DNA of 64,000 nucleotides from NCBI RefSeq assembly GCF_009937955.1, contig NZ_AP018439.1, positions 4,898,001-4,962,000 on the forward strand, in the 5' to 3' direction. This DNA comes from Undibacterium sp. KW1 (lineage in GTDB: Bacteria; Pseudomonadota; Gammaproteobacteria; Burkholderiales; Burkholderiaceae_D). A program made the translations under genes and the position numbers. Positions 27,965 to 37,245 of this stretch are shown here, in pieces; the first letter of the stretch is position 1, and each line of letters starts with the position of its first letter. Below the pieces are notes generated by a model, which saw nothing but the letters and a program-made list of their open reading frames with translations, did no database searches and had not been told where the DNA came from.

Positions 27965-29362
27965 ATGAAAACCGATACTACTGTCGCGCAAAGAACAGAG
28001 CGCGATACCTTTGGCGACATCGCCGTCCCCGCAGCCGCCTTGTGGGGTGCGCAAACCCAGCGTTCGCTGCATCACTTTGCCATCTCCACAGAAACCATGC
28101 CGCCAGAACTGGTGCTGGCCCTGGCACGTGTCAAGCGCAGTGCTGCCCAGGTCAACAGTGACCTCGGCCTGCTCGATGCCAAAGTGGCAGCAGCGATTGC
28201 CCAGGCGGTGGAAGAAGTGCTGGCAGGCACGCATGCAGCAGAATTCCCGCTGTCGGTATGGCAGACTGGCTCCGGCACGCAAAGCAATATGAACATGAAC
28301 GAGGTACTGGCTAACCGTGCCTCTGAATTTTTGGGCGGCACGCGCGGCATGAGCCGGGTGGTGCACCCAAATGACCATGTCAACATGGGCCAGTCATCGA
28401 ATGATGTCTTCCCCACAGCCATGCATGTGGCGGCCAGCATTGCCGTCATCAGCCAGGTATTGCCATCGCTCGCCAAACTGCGCACCACGCTGGATGCCAA
28501 GGCGAAAGAATTTGCCGACATCATCAAGATAGGCCGCACCCATTTGCAGGATGCCACACCACTGACACTGGGGCAGGAAATATCTGGCTGGGTTGCGCAA
28601 CTTGATTATGCAGAGCGCGCCATACGCCACACCCTGCCCGCCCTGCAAGAGCTGGCCATCGGCGGCACGGCGGTGGGCACTGGTCTTAACACCCATGCAG
28701 ATTTTGGCAAGCTGGTTGCGGCCAGCCTGACGCTCGATACCGGCATAGCCTTTGACGCAGCACCCAACCGCTTTGCCGCACTGGCCGGGCATGATGCCAT
28801 GGTCAGCAGCCATGGTGCACTCAAGACCCTGGCCACCGCACTGATGAAGATTGCCAACGACATACGCTGGCTGGCATCCGGCCCGCGTTCTGGCCTCGGT
28901 GAATTGCAGATACCAGAAAACGAACCGGGTTCATCCATCATGCCGGGCAAGGTCAATCCCACCCAGTGCGAAGCGGTGACCATGTTGTGCTGCCAGGTCA
29001 TGGGCAATGATGTGGCACTGAGCATAGGTGGTGCCTCCGGCAATTTTGAATTGAATGTTTTCAAACCCCTCATCGTTCACAACTTCCTGCAAAGCTGCCG
29101 TCTACTGGCCGACGGCATGGCCAGCCTGGATGAACACTGCGCCCGTGGCATGCAGGCCAACCGCACACGTATCAAGGAATTGCTCGACAATTCGCTGATG
29201 CTGGTGACTGCCCTCAACCCTTACATAGGCTATGATCGCGCCGCCGCCATAGCCAAGCATGCCCACGCCAAAGGCACGACACTGCGCGAAGCCGCACTGG
29301 CTTTGGGATATGTGACGGCTGAGGAATTTGATGGCTGGGTCAGACCTGAGGATATGGTGTAA
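27965..29362 (+). CDS. fumC: fumarate hydratase class II
   Basis: A 465-residue fumarase that hydrates fumarate to L-malate in the TCA cycle. The class II signature [15 protein letters not shown], the substrate loop [17 protein letters not shown] and the second-site region [21 protein letters not shown] are all intact. It is a cytoplasmic, oxygen-stable tetramer by family. A CAGGAG site precedes the start. An imperfect stem-loop follows at 29393-29417. Confidence 0.97.
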   Translation: MKTDTTVAQRTERDTFGDIAVPAAALWGAQTQRSLHHFAISTETMPPELVLALARVKRSAAQVNSDLGLLDAKVAAAIAQAVEEVLAGTHAAEFPLSVWQTGSGTQSNMNMNEVLANRASEFLGGTRGMSRVVHPNDHVNMGQSSNDVFPTAMHVAASIAVISQVLPSLAKLRTTLDAKAKEFADIIKIGRTHLQDATPLTLGQEISGWVAQLDYAERAIRHTLPALQELAIGGTAVGTGLNTHADFGKLVAASLTLDTGIAFDAAPNRFAALAGHDAMVSSHGALKTLATALMKIANDIRWLASGPRSGLGELQIPENEPGSSIMPGKVNPTQCEAVTMLCCQVMGNDVALSIGGASGNFELNVFKPLIVHNFLQSCRLLADGMASLDEHCARGMQANRTRIKELLDNSLMLVTALNPYIGYDRAAAIAKHAHAKGTTLREAALALGYVTAEEFDGWVRPEDMV

Positions 29363-29392
29363 TCACCGTTTTAGTATTGCTCTTGATGACCA

Positions 29393-29486
29393 CGCATCGG
29401 ACTTAAAATCCGATGCGTAATTTCGTGGGGTGCGCCGTGCGCACAGCCCTAATTTTTGCACACACAATGGTGCGCATGGCGCACCC
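29393..29486. repeat. two intergenic palindromes
   Basis: First, CGCATCGGA (29393-29401) pairs with TCCGATGCG (29409-29417). Second, GGGTGCGCCGTGCGCAC (29428-29444) pairs with GTGCGCATGGCGCACCC (29470-29486) with one mismatch. The second resembles a widely scattered GGTGCGC-type palindromic element. Both lie between fumC and the monooxygenase gene and neither has a T run. Confidence 0.6.
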
Positions 29487-29529
29487 TACCGCGTACAAAT
29501 CCCCCAACATAAAACACAGAAACCCCACC

Positions 29530-29829
29530 ATGTCCGAACAACTCAAACTCGTCATCCTGATACAGACCAAACCTGGTCAGGCTGCCGAACAGATCGCCGC
29601 CTTCACACAACTCGCACCACTGGTGCGTGCCGAAGCAGGCTGCCTGCAATATGAAATGCACCCCATTGCTGGCGATGAAAACAAATTCGTTCTCATAGAA
29701 ACCTGGACATCCCAGGCAGCACTGGATGCACATGACGCCATGCCATATATGATAGAGGCCGATGCCAACAGCCCCAGCTTTCGCGCCGGGCCAGCGACTG
29801 TGCTGTTTTTAGGACCTGTCATCGCGTAG
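29530..29829 (+). CDS. antibiotic biosynthesis monooxygenase (ABM) domain protein
   Basis: A 99-residue ferredoxin-fold protein of the ABM/YgiN type (LVILIQTKPGQAAEQIAAF; GCLQYEMHPIAGDENKFVLIETWTSQAALDAH). Members are dimeric quinol or aromatic monooxygenases, but many have no known substrate. The ATG at 29530 starts exactly at the domain; the longer open frame covers a palindromic repeat and is not coding. Confidence 0.85.
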   Translation: MSEQLKLVILIQTKPGQAAEQIAAFTQLAPLVRAEAGCLQYEMHPIAGDENKFVLIETWTSQAALDAHDAMPYMIEADANSPSFRAGPATVLFLGPVIA

Positions 29830-29917
29830 TAAGACACTGATCTTAGAATCCATCCTGCCGCCTCAGGCAAAATACCTTGTGCCTGGCCCCTAGCTATTGT
29901 TTATACCAAGAGTCACC

Positions 29918-31165
29918 ATGATGAAACCATCTTGCAAAAAAATCCTGAACTACAGCTTGCTTAGCCTGGCCATCGCTGGCTGCTCTTCCAAGCCACAGCA
30001 AACTGTCAGCAATGCTGACGACAACTACCATCCCGTCATCCTGGTATCGATAGATGGTTTCAAGCCTGACTACCTGACGCGCGGCGTGACTCCGACGCTG
30101 AATGCGCTGGCAGCAGATGGTGTACGCACCGAGGCCATGCGCCCTTCTTTCCCGTCGATCACCTTCCCGAATCATTACACCCTGGTCACCGGCTTGCGCC
30201 CTGATCATCACGGCATCGTCGGCAATACCATGGAAGACAGCAAGATACCTGGCGTGCGCTTCAAGCTCAGCAATAAAGAAGCCGTGCTCGACAGACGCTG
30301 GTGGGACGGGGCTGAACCGGTCTGGGTCACTGCAGAAAAGAACAAGGTAAAAACCGGCATCATGTTCTGGCCAGGTTCTGAGGCTGCCATACAAGGCGTG
30401 CGCCCCAGTGAATACCGTCCCTTCGATGACAAACTTGCCCCTGCCACGCGGGTTGATACCATGCTCAGCTGGCTCGACAAACCTGTCGCTGACCGACCCG
30501 GATTTTTGACCGTGTATTTCGACCAGGTCGATCACGCAGGCCATGATTTTGGCCCGGATACCAAAGAAGTAACGGACGCCGCCGCAGATGTAGATGCCGC
30601 GATTGCCCATTTGATGAAAGGCCTGCGCGCCCGCAACATCAAGGCGAATGTTGTGATCGTCTCTGACCACGGCATGGCCGCAACCAGCCCTGAACGCACC
30701 ATCTTGCTGGACCAGATTGCTGACCCAGCCAGCTATGATGTCGTCAACTATGGCAGCTATGCAGGCGTCAATCCCAAACCCGGGCAGGAAGCAGTCGTGG
30801 CAAATACACTACTGAAAAAGCATGAACACATGCAGTGCTGGAAAAAAGAAAACATACCAGAACGTTTTCACTTTGGCCAAAACGCCCGCGTGCAACGCTT
30901 TGTCTGTTCAGCCGATGTAGGCTGGCTGGTGGTGCCAGATGCCAAGGCAGCCACCAAGGCCAACCGGGGCTCACACGGCTACGACAACCTGAGCAAGGAA
31001 ATGCAGGCCCTGTTCATCGCAAACGGCCCGGCCTTCAAGAAGGCGACAGTCTTGCCACCGTTTGACAATGTCAATGTATATCCGCTGCTGATGAAGCTCA
31101 TCAAGCTGCCTGCACTGGCGTCCGACGGAAACATCGATGCGACCAAAGCAGCCTTGACGGATTGA
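29918..31165 (+). CDS. ectonucleotide pyrophosphatase/phosphodiesterase-type lipoprotein
   Basis: A 415-residue lipoprotein (lipobox LAIAGC) of the alkaline phosphatase/NPP superfamily. Metal ligands and the nucleophile are visible: Asp in VSIDGFKPDYL, Thr in PSITFPNHYTLVTGL, DQVDHAGHDFGP, VSDHGM and the last His in GSHGYDN. NPP enzymes cleave nucleotide or phospholipid diesters outside the cytoplasm. The complete set of ligands suggests an active enzyme. It is monocistronic. Confidence 0.88.
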   Translation: MMKPSCKKILNYSLLSLAIAGCSSKPQQTVSNADDNYHPVILVSIDGFKPDYLTRGVTPTLNALAADGVRTEAMRPSFPSITFPNHYTLVTGLRPDHHGIVGNTMEDSKIPGVRFKLSNKEAVLDRRWWDGAEPVWVTAEKNKVKTGIMFWPGSEAAIQGVRPSEYRPFDDKLAPATRVDTMLSWLDKPVADRPGFLTVYFDQVDHAGHDFGPDTKEVTDAAADVDAAIAHLMKGLRARNIKANVVIVSDHGMAATSPERTILLDQIADPASYDVVNYGSYAGVNPKPGQEAVVANTLLKKHEHMQCWKKENIPERFHFGQNARVQRFVCSADVGWLVVPDAKAATKANRGSHGYDNLSKEMQALFIANGPAFKKATVLPPFDNVNVYPLLMKLIKLPALASDGNIDATKAALTD

Positions 31166-31206
31166 ACATATCGCCTCTGGTATCCATGCTAAAGGTTACT
31201 AAATGA

Positions 31207-31756
31207 GGACTTATGCAAAATTGGCCTTGACAGTTCTTTTGTCGGCCATGCATGCACAGCAATCAGCACAATGGGCACAAGCCATCCTATGCACCACAAA
31301 CCGTCATTCCCGCATGCTTTTAGCGGGAATCCATCGTTGATTAACCGCACAGGCTTAAGACAGGTGTGGCCGATCAGACATGGATACCCGCCTGCGCGCA
31401 CTGCTGTCCGGAATAGCGTGCTTGAAAAAAATGATGAGCAGATTCCCTCCCTTTCAAGGGGAGGGTCAGGGTGGGGATGGGGTTCGGTCGATCAACGGCA
31501 ATTGAATTTACGATAGAAACCCATCCCCATCCCAACCTTCCCCTTGAAGGGGAAGGAGCTTCAAGCATGACTGCTGGCAGAAAATATTCAATTACAAAAT
31601 CAAGTCTCCGACACAGAAAAAATGCCAAGACGTCGGCTATATATTGATTTCAGAACAAGTCAATATAATTATTCCGGACAGCAGTGCGCTTGCGCGGATA
31701 TGACGAATTTAGAAGTACGGTGAGCTGCAAGCTTTGGGGTAGTTTTGCGTAAGTCC
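31207..31756. repeat. nested inverted-repeat array, no gene
   Basis: This gene-free stretch is built of roughly concentric inverted repeats. The outer pair is GGACTTATGCAAAA (31207-31220) against TTTTGCGTAAGTCC (31743-31756), one mismatch, resembling IS5-type termini. A perfect 20-bp pair lies at 31396-31415 and 31670-31689. The inner pair of about 39-bp arms (31444-31482, 31519-31557) is itself built on CCCCTTGAAGGGG-like palindromes. A small ATTCCCGC/GCGGGAAT hairpin sits at 31306-31330. It may be a decayed mobile element filled with palindromes. Confidence 0.65.
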
Positions 31757-32604
31757 TATCAATGAAACTGCCCCCCGCCAATGCACTCTTGCTGATATAG
31801 ACCGGCAACTTCAGCACGGAGTCGAGATAATTCATGTGAGAATACAAGCGCTTCACAAGAGGTCAGATATTTCTGGAAAACTTTCTCGCTTTATTCGACA
31901 TCAATTTCAAAAGCTCCAGGCTTTCTTTCGGTAGCACTTTACATCTCCTCCCTTTCAAAAAAGCCGTTGCTAATTTCCGTCATTGTTGTTTCGCAAACAA
32001 ACTAAACTGAAAAGCGCAAATAAGCTCTGATTGACTGAATTTTCCAGACAAAGTTAGGATGAGTTATCGCCAGGGTTTGCCTTTCATGATTCTGTTTAGT
32101 GAATTTTCGCATTAATTATTTATATTATTTATATTATTTATATCAATAATTGTGACATGAATATGCCAGGACTTGAATGAAGCAAAGGGCTTCTCACTTG
32201 GCACTGTATCGAGTGCATGCAAAAGGCGGCCTGACACGACGGAAACAACGCACGCAATGGTATTTGATACTGCTCAAGGCAATGCTGATGCGCTTAAAAA
32301 ATTGAAATACGGTCGAATACTGGCGCTCGCCATATTCAAAGCCTGAAGCTCGCTTGCAAGAGCGATTAGGAGCCGTGTTTGCCAGCCGCGCCGACCTGGT
32401 GACGCGAACGATGGCAACATAATTTTGAAGCAACCGGGCCTGGCATTGGTTGGCGCAAGGGGCGCCATCATTGCGACCTCGTCAAGATTCACGCCTCGTC
32501 AAAAAATCACGTATCAAGGAATTGGTCTGGCCATCGTTGCCGAGCGATGGCTGACCTGCATAGGGCGTAAACACAGAGACTCGAATAAACATAAAGGAAT
32601 TGAT
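31757..32604. other. long AT-rich leader before TonB receptor gene
   Basis: About 850 bases without a supported gene. Three copies of the 9-mer TTATTTATA lie at 32116-32142 in a very AT-rich tract, a likely promoter or bending region for the receptor gene. The open frame running into the receptor from 32425 lacks a start signal and is treated as untranslated. Confidence 0.45.
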
Positions 32605-35442
32605 ATGACGAACAAATTGAAGGTATTACCCCAGGCAATTGCCTCTCTCATCGCAGCCGGAGCATTTTCCGCTTCGTTCGCCGGCGTCGCATTTGCACAA
32701 GAAACTGAACCCAAGGCAAGCCCTGTAAATCGCGTCGAGATCACCGGCTCTTACATCCGCCGCGCTGACGCTGAGACCCCGAGTCCGGTACAGGTGATTA
32801 ATGCAGCCGACCTGAAAAATTCCGGTTACACCTCAGTGTCAGAGGTATTACAGCATATAACAGCCAACGGGGCGGGGACGCTGAGCCAGACATTTTCGGG
32901 CGGGTTTGCGGCTGGCGGCAGCGGCATTTCGCTGCGCGGTTTGAACAACAACGCTACCCTGGTACTGATCGACGGTCACCGCATGGCCGGCTACCCGCTG
33001 GCCGATGATGGCTCGCGCTCGTTTGTCGATATTTCGAATATTCCTTTTGATGCTGTGGAGCGAATTGAAATCCTCAAGGACGGTGCCTCTGCGGTGTATG
33101 GCTCCGACGCCATGGCCGGCGTGGTCAACGTCATTCTGAAAAAGAATCTGGTCGGCACGACGCTGTCTGCCGAGACGGGCACTACCAGCCAGGGAGGCGG
33201 CAGCACAACTCATGCAACGTTTAGCCATGGCATCGGCAAACTGGACCAGGATGGCTTTAATTCCTATATCAGCGTGGAATATCGCAAGCAGGACCCAATT
33301 TATTATACGCAGCGACGTGACGCGGGATTGTGGCAGGCCCTGGATATGTCGGCCTATGGCGGCGCGAACAAGGCGTTGGGCGTTGTGACCCCGCAATCAA
33401 CTGCCCCCACCGTGCTGTCGCCTTATCTGTTGAATCCCAACGTGAAGCGGGTAGCTGGTGCTGACAACAGTGCCGCTTTCGCCTTCTTCCCCGGTACGGT
33501 TTGTGGCAGCTACTCCCAACTGGCGTCCGGTGGGTGCGCCTATGATGACCCGTTCAAACAGCTACAGCCGAAGACGGAAAACATCAATATCCTGGGCAGT
33601 TATACCAAAAATCTGGGCCAGGACTGGAAAGTGAATATCAAGGCATCCCTGTTCGAGAGCAAGGTTACCCTGCCACAGGGCTTCAGCAACTTCCCATCGT
33701 CCTATCCCACCCAATTGGAAATGGTATCCGGCGTGGCACCACACTATATTGCAGGCACAGCCATTCCCTCCATCCGCGTTCCCGCCGACTATCCGGGCAA
33801 TCCGTTTGGTGTACCAGCCATCGTGCGCGGCCCCATCCCGGGCGCTCCGGCACGTAACATCACTACCGACTCCAAGGCCTACCGCCTGGTGGCTGATCTT
33901 AGTGGCACCATCGGCGCGTGGGATATCGACGCCTCGCTCGGCTATACACGTAACAACCTGAACCGGGTAAGCACGGGCAATGTGAATGTACCGGCGATGA
34001 ATGCTGCCTTGAATCGCAGCAGCAATCCGTATTCTGTGACGGGGGCCAACAGCGCGGCCGACATGGCAAACATCTTCAGGACAGTTTCCTCCTTCGACAC
34101 CTCAGAGCTCAGCTTTGGCGAGCTGCGCGCCGCGCGTGCACTGACAAAGCTTGACGGTGGCGATCTGATGGTAAGTATGGGCCTGCAGTCTTTCCATACC
34201 AAGTTGTCAGCGCCTTCGATGCCGCAGGCGGACGGGCACACCAACGGTGCATATGCCTATGGTTCTGAGACGGCAACGTCTGCCTACGCGGAATTCATCG
34301 CGCCGGTGTTGAAGGGTCTGGAAATCGATGGGGCTGTCCGTTTTGATCACTACGGCCTGGCTGGCAATTCGAGCACGCCCAAGCTGGCGTTCAAATGGAC
34401 GCCGAGCAATGCATTTGCGCTGCGCGGTACAGTGGCTAAAGGATTCCGTGCGCCAGGCCCGGCCGAGAACGGTAATTCAGCGAGCAGCGGCGGAGTCGGT
34501 AATGCGAACGATCCCGTGCTGTGCCCGGGCGGCTATCTGGCCAATGGCATGTATCCCAAAGGCACTGTCATCGCCTCTTGCAACGAGTCGCTGATCGGTT
34601 TGACCACGACCAATCCAAATTTGAAGCCGGAAAAGTCAACTTCGGCCACCCTCGGCGTCATACTGGAACCAGTCAAAGGCTGGAGCACGGCGATCGATCT
34701 GTACCAGATCACCGTCAAGGATCAGATCATTGGCGGCCCACTTTCTAGCACACCGGTACGCAATTCCCCTGAACTCAGCGACTGCGCTGACGGTAATGGC
34801 GGCACCACCTCGTGTACGCCCCCTGTTGGCCGGATCGCCTACTATCCGGCTACCCCGGTCAATGCCAACAGCACGCGCACCCGCGGCATAGAATTCGACA
34901 CCCGCTACACATTCAAGCTGGGTGAATATGGCAGCCTGAAGGCCGAGTTTCAATATACGCACGCCTTCAGCTATGCCATGACTATCGATAACAAGACTTA
35001 CGAACTGGCGGGTACCCACGGGCCGGCTGGTATTGGCGCCGATACCGCCAATCCCAAAGACCGCGCGCAGCTGGACCTGACATGGAATATGGGACAGCTG
35101 GAGGTCGCCACCAGCCTGCACTGGATATCTGGCTACGACCTGACTGATCCTACCCTTGGTCAGACCACATGTAGTGAGGGTGGCAAAATGAATGGCGTAT
35201 TCCCGGAAGGAAATACACCTGCACGTTTCTGCCGTGTCTCGCCCTTCCTGGAAACTGATTTGTCGCTTAACTACAAGATGGGCAAGCAATGGACCTTGCA
35301 TGCATCGGTCTCTAATCTGTTCAATCAGGCCCCACCTGTCGATGTCAGCACCTACGGCAGTGGGCGTCCATACAATCTGTCGCTGCACTCGGCAGGTGCG
35401 GTGGGGCGTTTCATCAACATCGGGGCGATCTACAAGTTCTGA
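32605..35442 (+). CDS. TonB-dependent outer-membrane receptor
   Basis: A 945-residue receptor. Signal peptide ends near AFAQETEP; the plug begins VNRVEITGSYIRRADAETPSPVQVI and includes ISLRGLNNNATLVLIDGHR and RIEILKDGASAVYGSDAMAGVVNVILKK; the beta barrel ends in Phe (FINIGAIYKF). This VEITGS-type subfamily usually takes up carbohydrates, peptides or other large nutrients using TonB energy. AAAGGA precedes the ATG at 32605. No partner transport genes lie nearby, so its substrate is unknown. Confidence 0.93.
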   Translation: MTNKLKVLPQAIASLIAAGAFSASFAGVAFAQETEPKASPVNRVEITGSYIRRADAETPSPVQVINAADLKNSGYTSVSEVLQHITANGAGTLSQTFSGGFAAGGSGISLRGLNNNATLVLIDGHRMAGYPLADDGSRSFVDISNIPFDAVERIEILKDGASAVYGSDAMAGVVNVILKKNLVGTTLSAETGTTSQGGGSTTHATFSHGIGKLDQDGFNSYISVEYRKQDPIYYTQRRDAGLWQALDMSAYGGANKALGVVTPQSTAPTVLSPYLLNPNVKRVAGADNSAAFAFFPGTVCGSYSQLASGGCAYDDPFKQLQPKTENINILGSYTKNLGQDWKVNIKASLFESKVTLPQGFSNFPSSYPTQLEMVSGVAPHYIAGTAIPSIRVPADYPGNPFGVPAIVRGPIPGAPARNITTDSKAYRLVADLSGTIGAWDIDASLGYTRNNLNRVSTGNVNVPAMNAALNRSSNPYSVTGANSAADMANIFRTVSSFDTSELSFGELRAARALTKLDGGDLMVSMGLQSFHTKLSAPSMPQADGHTNGAYAYGSETATSAYAEFIAPVLKGLEIDGAVRFDHYGLAGNSSTPKLAFKWTPSNAFALRGTVAKGFRAPGPAENGNSASSGGVGNANDPVLCPGGYLANGMYPKGTVIASCNESLIGLTTTNPNLKPEKSTSATLGVILEPVKGWSTAIDLYQITVKDQIIGGPLSSTPVRNSPELSDCADGNGGTTSCTPPVGRIAYYPATPVNANSTRTRGIEFDTRYTFKLGEYGSLKAEFQYTHAFSYAMTIDNKTYELAGTHGPAGIGADTANPKDRAQLDLTWNMGQLEVATSLHWISGYDLTDPTLGQTTCSEGGKMNGVFPEGNTPARFCRVSPFLETDLSLNYKMGKQWTLHASVSNLFNQAPPVDVSTYGSGRPYNLSLHSAGAVGRFINIGAIYKF

Positions 35443-36174
35443 TTTGATAGAAACTTTGCATGCTGAAGTAGCCTGGAACGTAGCGGGTGTCCAGGACGAT
35501 GTTGACGCCCGTTATGGTCAAGCTTGGCACGCACGCCTGATTTGCGGCGCTTGGTCAGGCATTCATCCTCTGTAGGTGTGTGACTGCGTATCCACGAACG
35601 TTGGTAATGAAAATACTGCCCCCTGAGGCGAAGCCACAAGCCGGGCCGGCAGGTCGCACCCAACTGCTCATACCCGCCTGGCAACTCTTCCCTGCCTTGG
35701 GCTTGTTCCAGCGCCTGTTCCAGCATTTTTCTGACAAATCTGTCTCATTAATGCAAATTTGACAAAACATCCCCTACTTGACTATTATCATATAGTAAAT
35801 TCAAATTATTAATTTATCTGACTTCTGTAGCCGCCGCAAACAGGGAAATCTTTCCAATAAACAACATGGTCGCGTCCGCCGGTTTTGTTCTGGCTTGCTG
35901 CCATGTCCCGTCTTCACTGTTTGTTGCGCACTGTGTTTTTGCCGTGCTTTTGCTGTATGTCCGCTGCGTGTCTGTTGCGTGTCTGCTGTTGGACAGCAGC
36001 GCAGGCCTGGGCTATGCCCAGGTCTTTTTGATCATGTATGCGCATTGCCTGTGGCTTGCAATATCTGTCGCAGGATAAACCGGGGATTGCCAACAGGCAG
36101 TCTCACCCGTCGTTTGTGTTTGTTGGTCCATGTTTGTCTATACCAAATCACTTCTTGCCAAGGAGAACAGCAAT
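35443..36174. other. gene-free region with orphan terminator
   Basis: About 730 bases. No open frame here resembles a protein. TTGACT (35778-35783) with TCAAAT (35801-35806) 17 bases on is a possible promoter in an AT-rich tract. A strong hairpin terminator follows at 36006-36029 with no gene between them, so a small RNA or a leader transcript is possible. Confidence 0.4.
36006..36029 (+). terminator. strong hairpin terminator without upstream gene
   Basis: CCTGGGC (36006-36012), loop TAT, GCCCAGG (36016-36022), then TCTTTTT. It stands about 145 bases before the leader ORF at 36175. It could end a small RNA or act as an attenuator of the VioB-like operon. Confidence 0.7.
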
Positions 36175-36228
36175 ATGAATACGCATTTGACGCTTGACTG
36201 CCACCATGCATGCAGGGGGCAAGCATGA
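36175..36228 (+). CDS. 17-residue leader or precursor peptide ORF
   Basis: ATG at 36175 follows AAGGAG (36160-36165) with ideal spacing and encodes MNTHLTLDCHHACRGQA. Its stop codon overlaps the start of the ferritin-like gene as ATGA, so the two are translationally coupled. The peptide is rich in His and Cys. It could be a simple coupling leader, a regulatory peptide, or a tiny substrate for the neighbouring enzymes. Only the translation signals are directly seen. Confidence 0.5.
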   Translation: MNTHLTLDCHHACRGQA

Positions 36229-37229
36229 TACGCTTACAACTATCCCCGATCACCAGTGTGGCGCAGGCGCAGGCCATGCTGGAGACTGCCATCAATGTGG
36301 AATTTGGCACCCTGCCGCCCTACCTGTATGCGCAACTGACGATACTGCCGGGCAGCAATGCACCCGCTGCCGGACGCCTGCGCTCCATCACGCATCAGGA
36401 GATGATCCATCTGTGCCTGGCGGCAAATATCCTCAATGCCCTCGGTGGCAGCCCCAAGCTGCAGCCGCCCAAATACCCCGGCCCATTACCCGGTGACATA
36501 GGCCACGACGGCAAGGTGCTGACCCTGCACATACTGCCGTTTGGCAAGCCCGCGATGCAGCAAGGCATGAATATAGAAATGCCGGTTGATCCTATCGATT
36601 TCCCGCAACTGAAACTGGCAGCATCGCCGACCAAGGCGGTCACCATAGGCCAGTTTTATGAAGCACTGGATGCCTACTTGAAAACCCTGCCCGCCACGGC
36701 CTGGCAGGCCAACCGCAACCAGATCGACGACAAGCAATTCTTCCCGGGCCAGTTGTTTGCTGTGAATAACTATGCAGATGCCCACAAGGCCATACAGATC
36801 ATCGTCTCTGAAGGTGAAGGTGCCAGCACCAGCCCGCTGGACTTCAGTAATGAACTCGCGCACTTTTACCGCTTTGAAGAAATCTACCGCAACCAGGTAC
36901 TGACAGCCAGTGATTCGCCGCAAGGTTTTTCCTGGGGCGGGCCGCTGGGTGTGGATTATGCCAAGGTCTTTCCAGCGATTGCGGACCCGCAACTGCATGA
37001 TTTTTCCAAAGAACCGGCGGCAGCCAGGGCAGCGCAGAATGCCTGCACCAAGGCCTATAGCGCCATGGTCGATGCACTGAACCTGGCCCTGAATGGTGAT
37101 GCGGCACAACTCGGCATTGCGGTACGCAAGATGTTTGATTTGCGCATGGCGGCCATCGAAGCCTTGCATACGCCCCTGAACGACAAGCACAAAGTCGCCG
37201 GGCCAGCCTTCATCTACAAAAAAACCTGA
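36225..37229 (+). CDS. ferritin-like protein, VioB C-terminal-half-like
   Basis: A 334-residue ferritin-like protein of the iminophenylpyruvate-dimer-synthase-like family. It resembles, from memory, the C-terminal half of VioB: AINVEFGTLPPYLYAQLTIL, ITHQEMIHLCLAANILNALGG (iron-ligand helix) and IIVSEGEGASTSPLDFSNELAHFYRFEEI. VioB joins two indole-3-pyruvate imines in violacein synthesis. Here the region is a separate gene, followed 16 bp later by a gene resembling the VioB N-terminal half. An AGGGGG site precedes the ATG. Substrate is unknown. Confidence 0.78.
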   Translation: MIRLQLSPITSVAQAQAMLETAINVEFGTLPPYLYAQLTILPGSNAPAAGRLRSITHQEMIHLCLAANILNALGGSPKLQPPKYPGPLPGDIGHDGKVLTLHILPFGKPAMQQGMNIEMPVDPIDFPQLKLAASPTKAVTIGQFYEALDAYLKTLPATAWQANRNQIDDKQFFPGQLFAVNNYADAHKAIQIIVSEGEGASTSPLDFSNELAHFYRFEEIYRNQVLTASDSPQGFSWGGPLGVDYAKVFPAIADPQLHDFSKEPAAARAAQNACTKAYSAMVDALNLALNGDAAQLGIAVRKMFDLRMAAIEALHTPLNDKHKVAGPAFIYKKT

Positions 37230-37245
37230 ATCGGGAGAGAACAGC

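Noticed and set aside
34636..35388. 250-codon minus-strand frame inside the TonB receptor gene
   Set aside because: Antisense to receptor barrel coding; no recognisable product.
35866..36078. 70-codon hydrophobic plus-strand frame
   Set aside because: Runs through a strong terminator hairpin and lacks a ribosome binding site; treated as non-coding.
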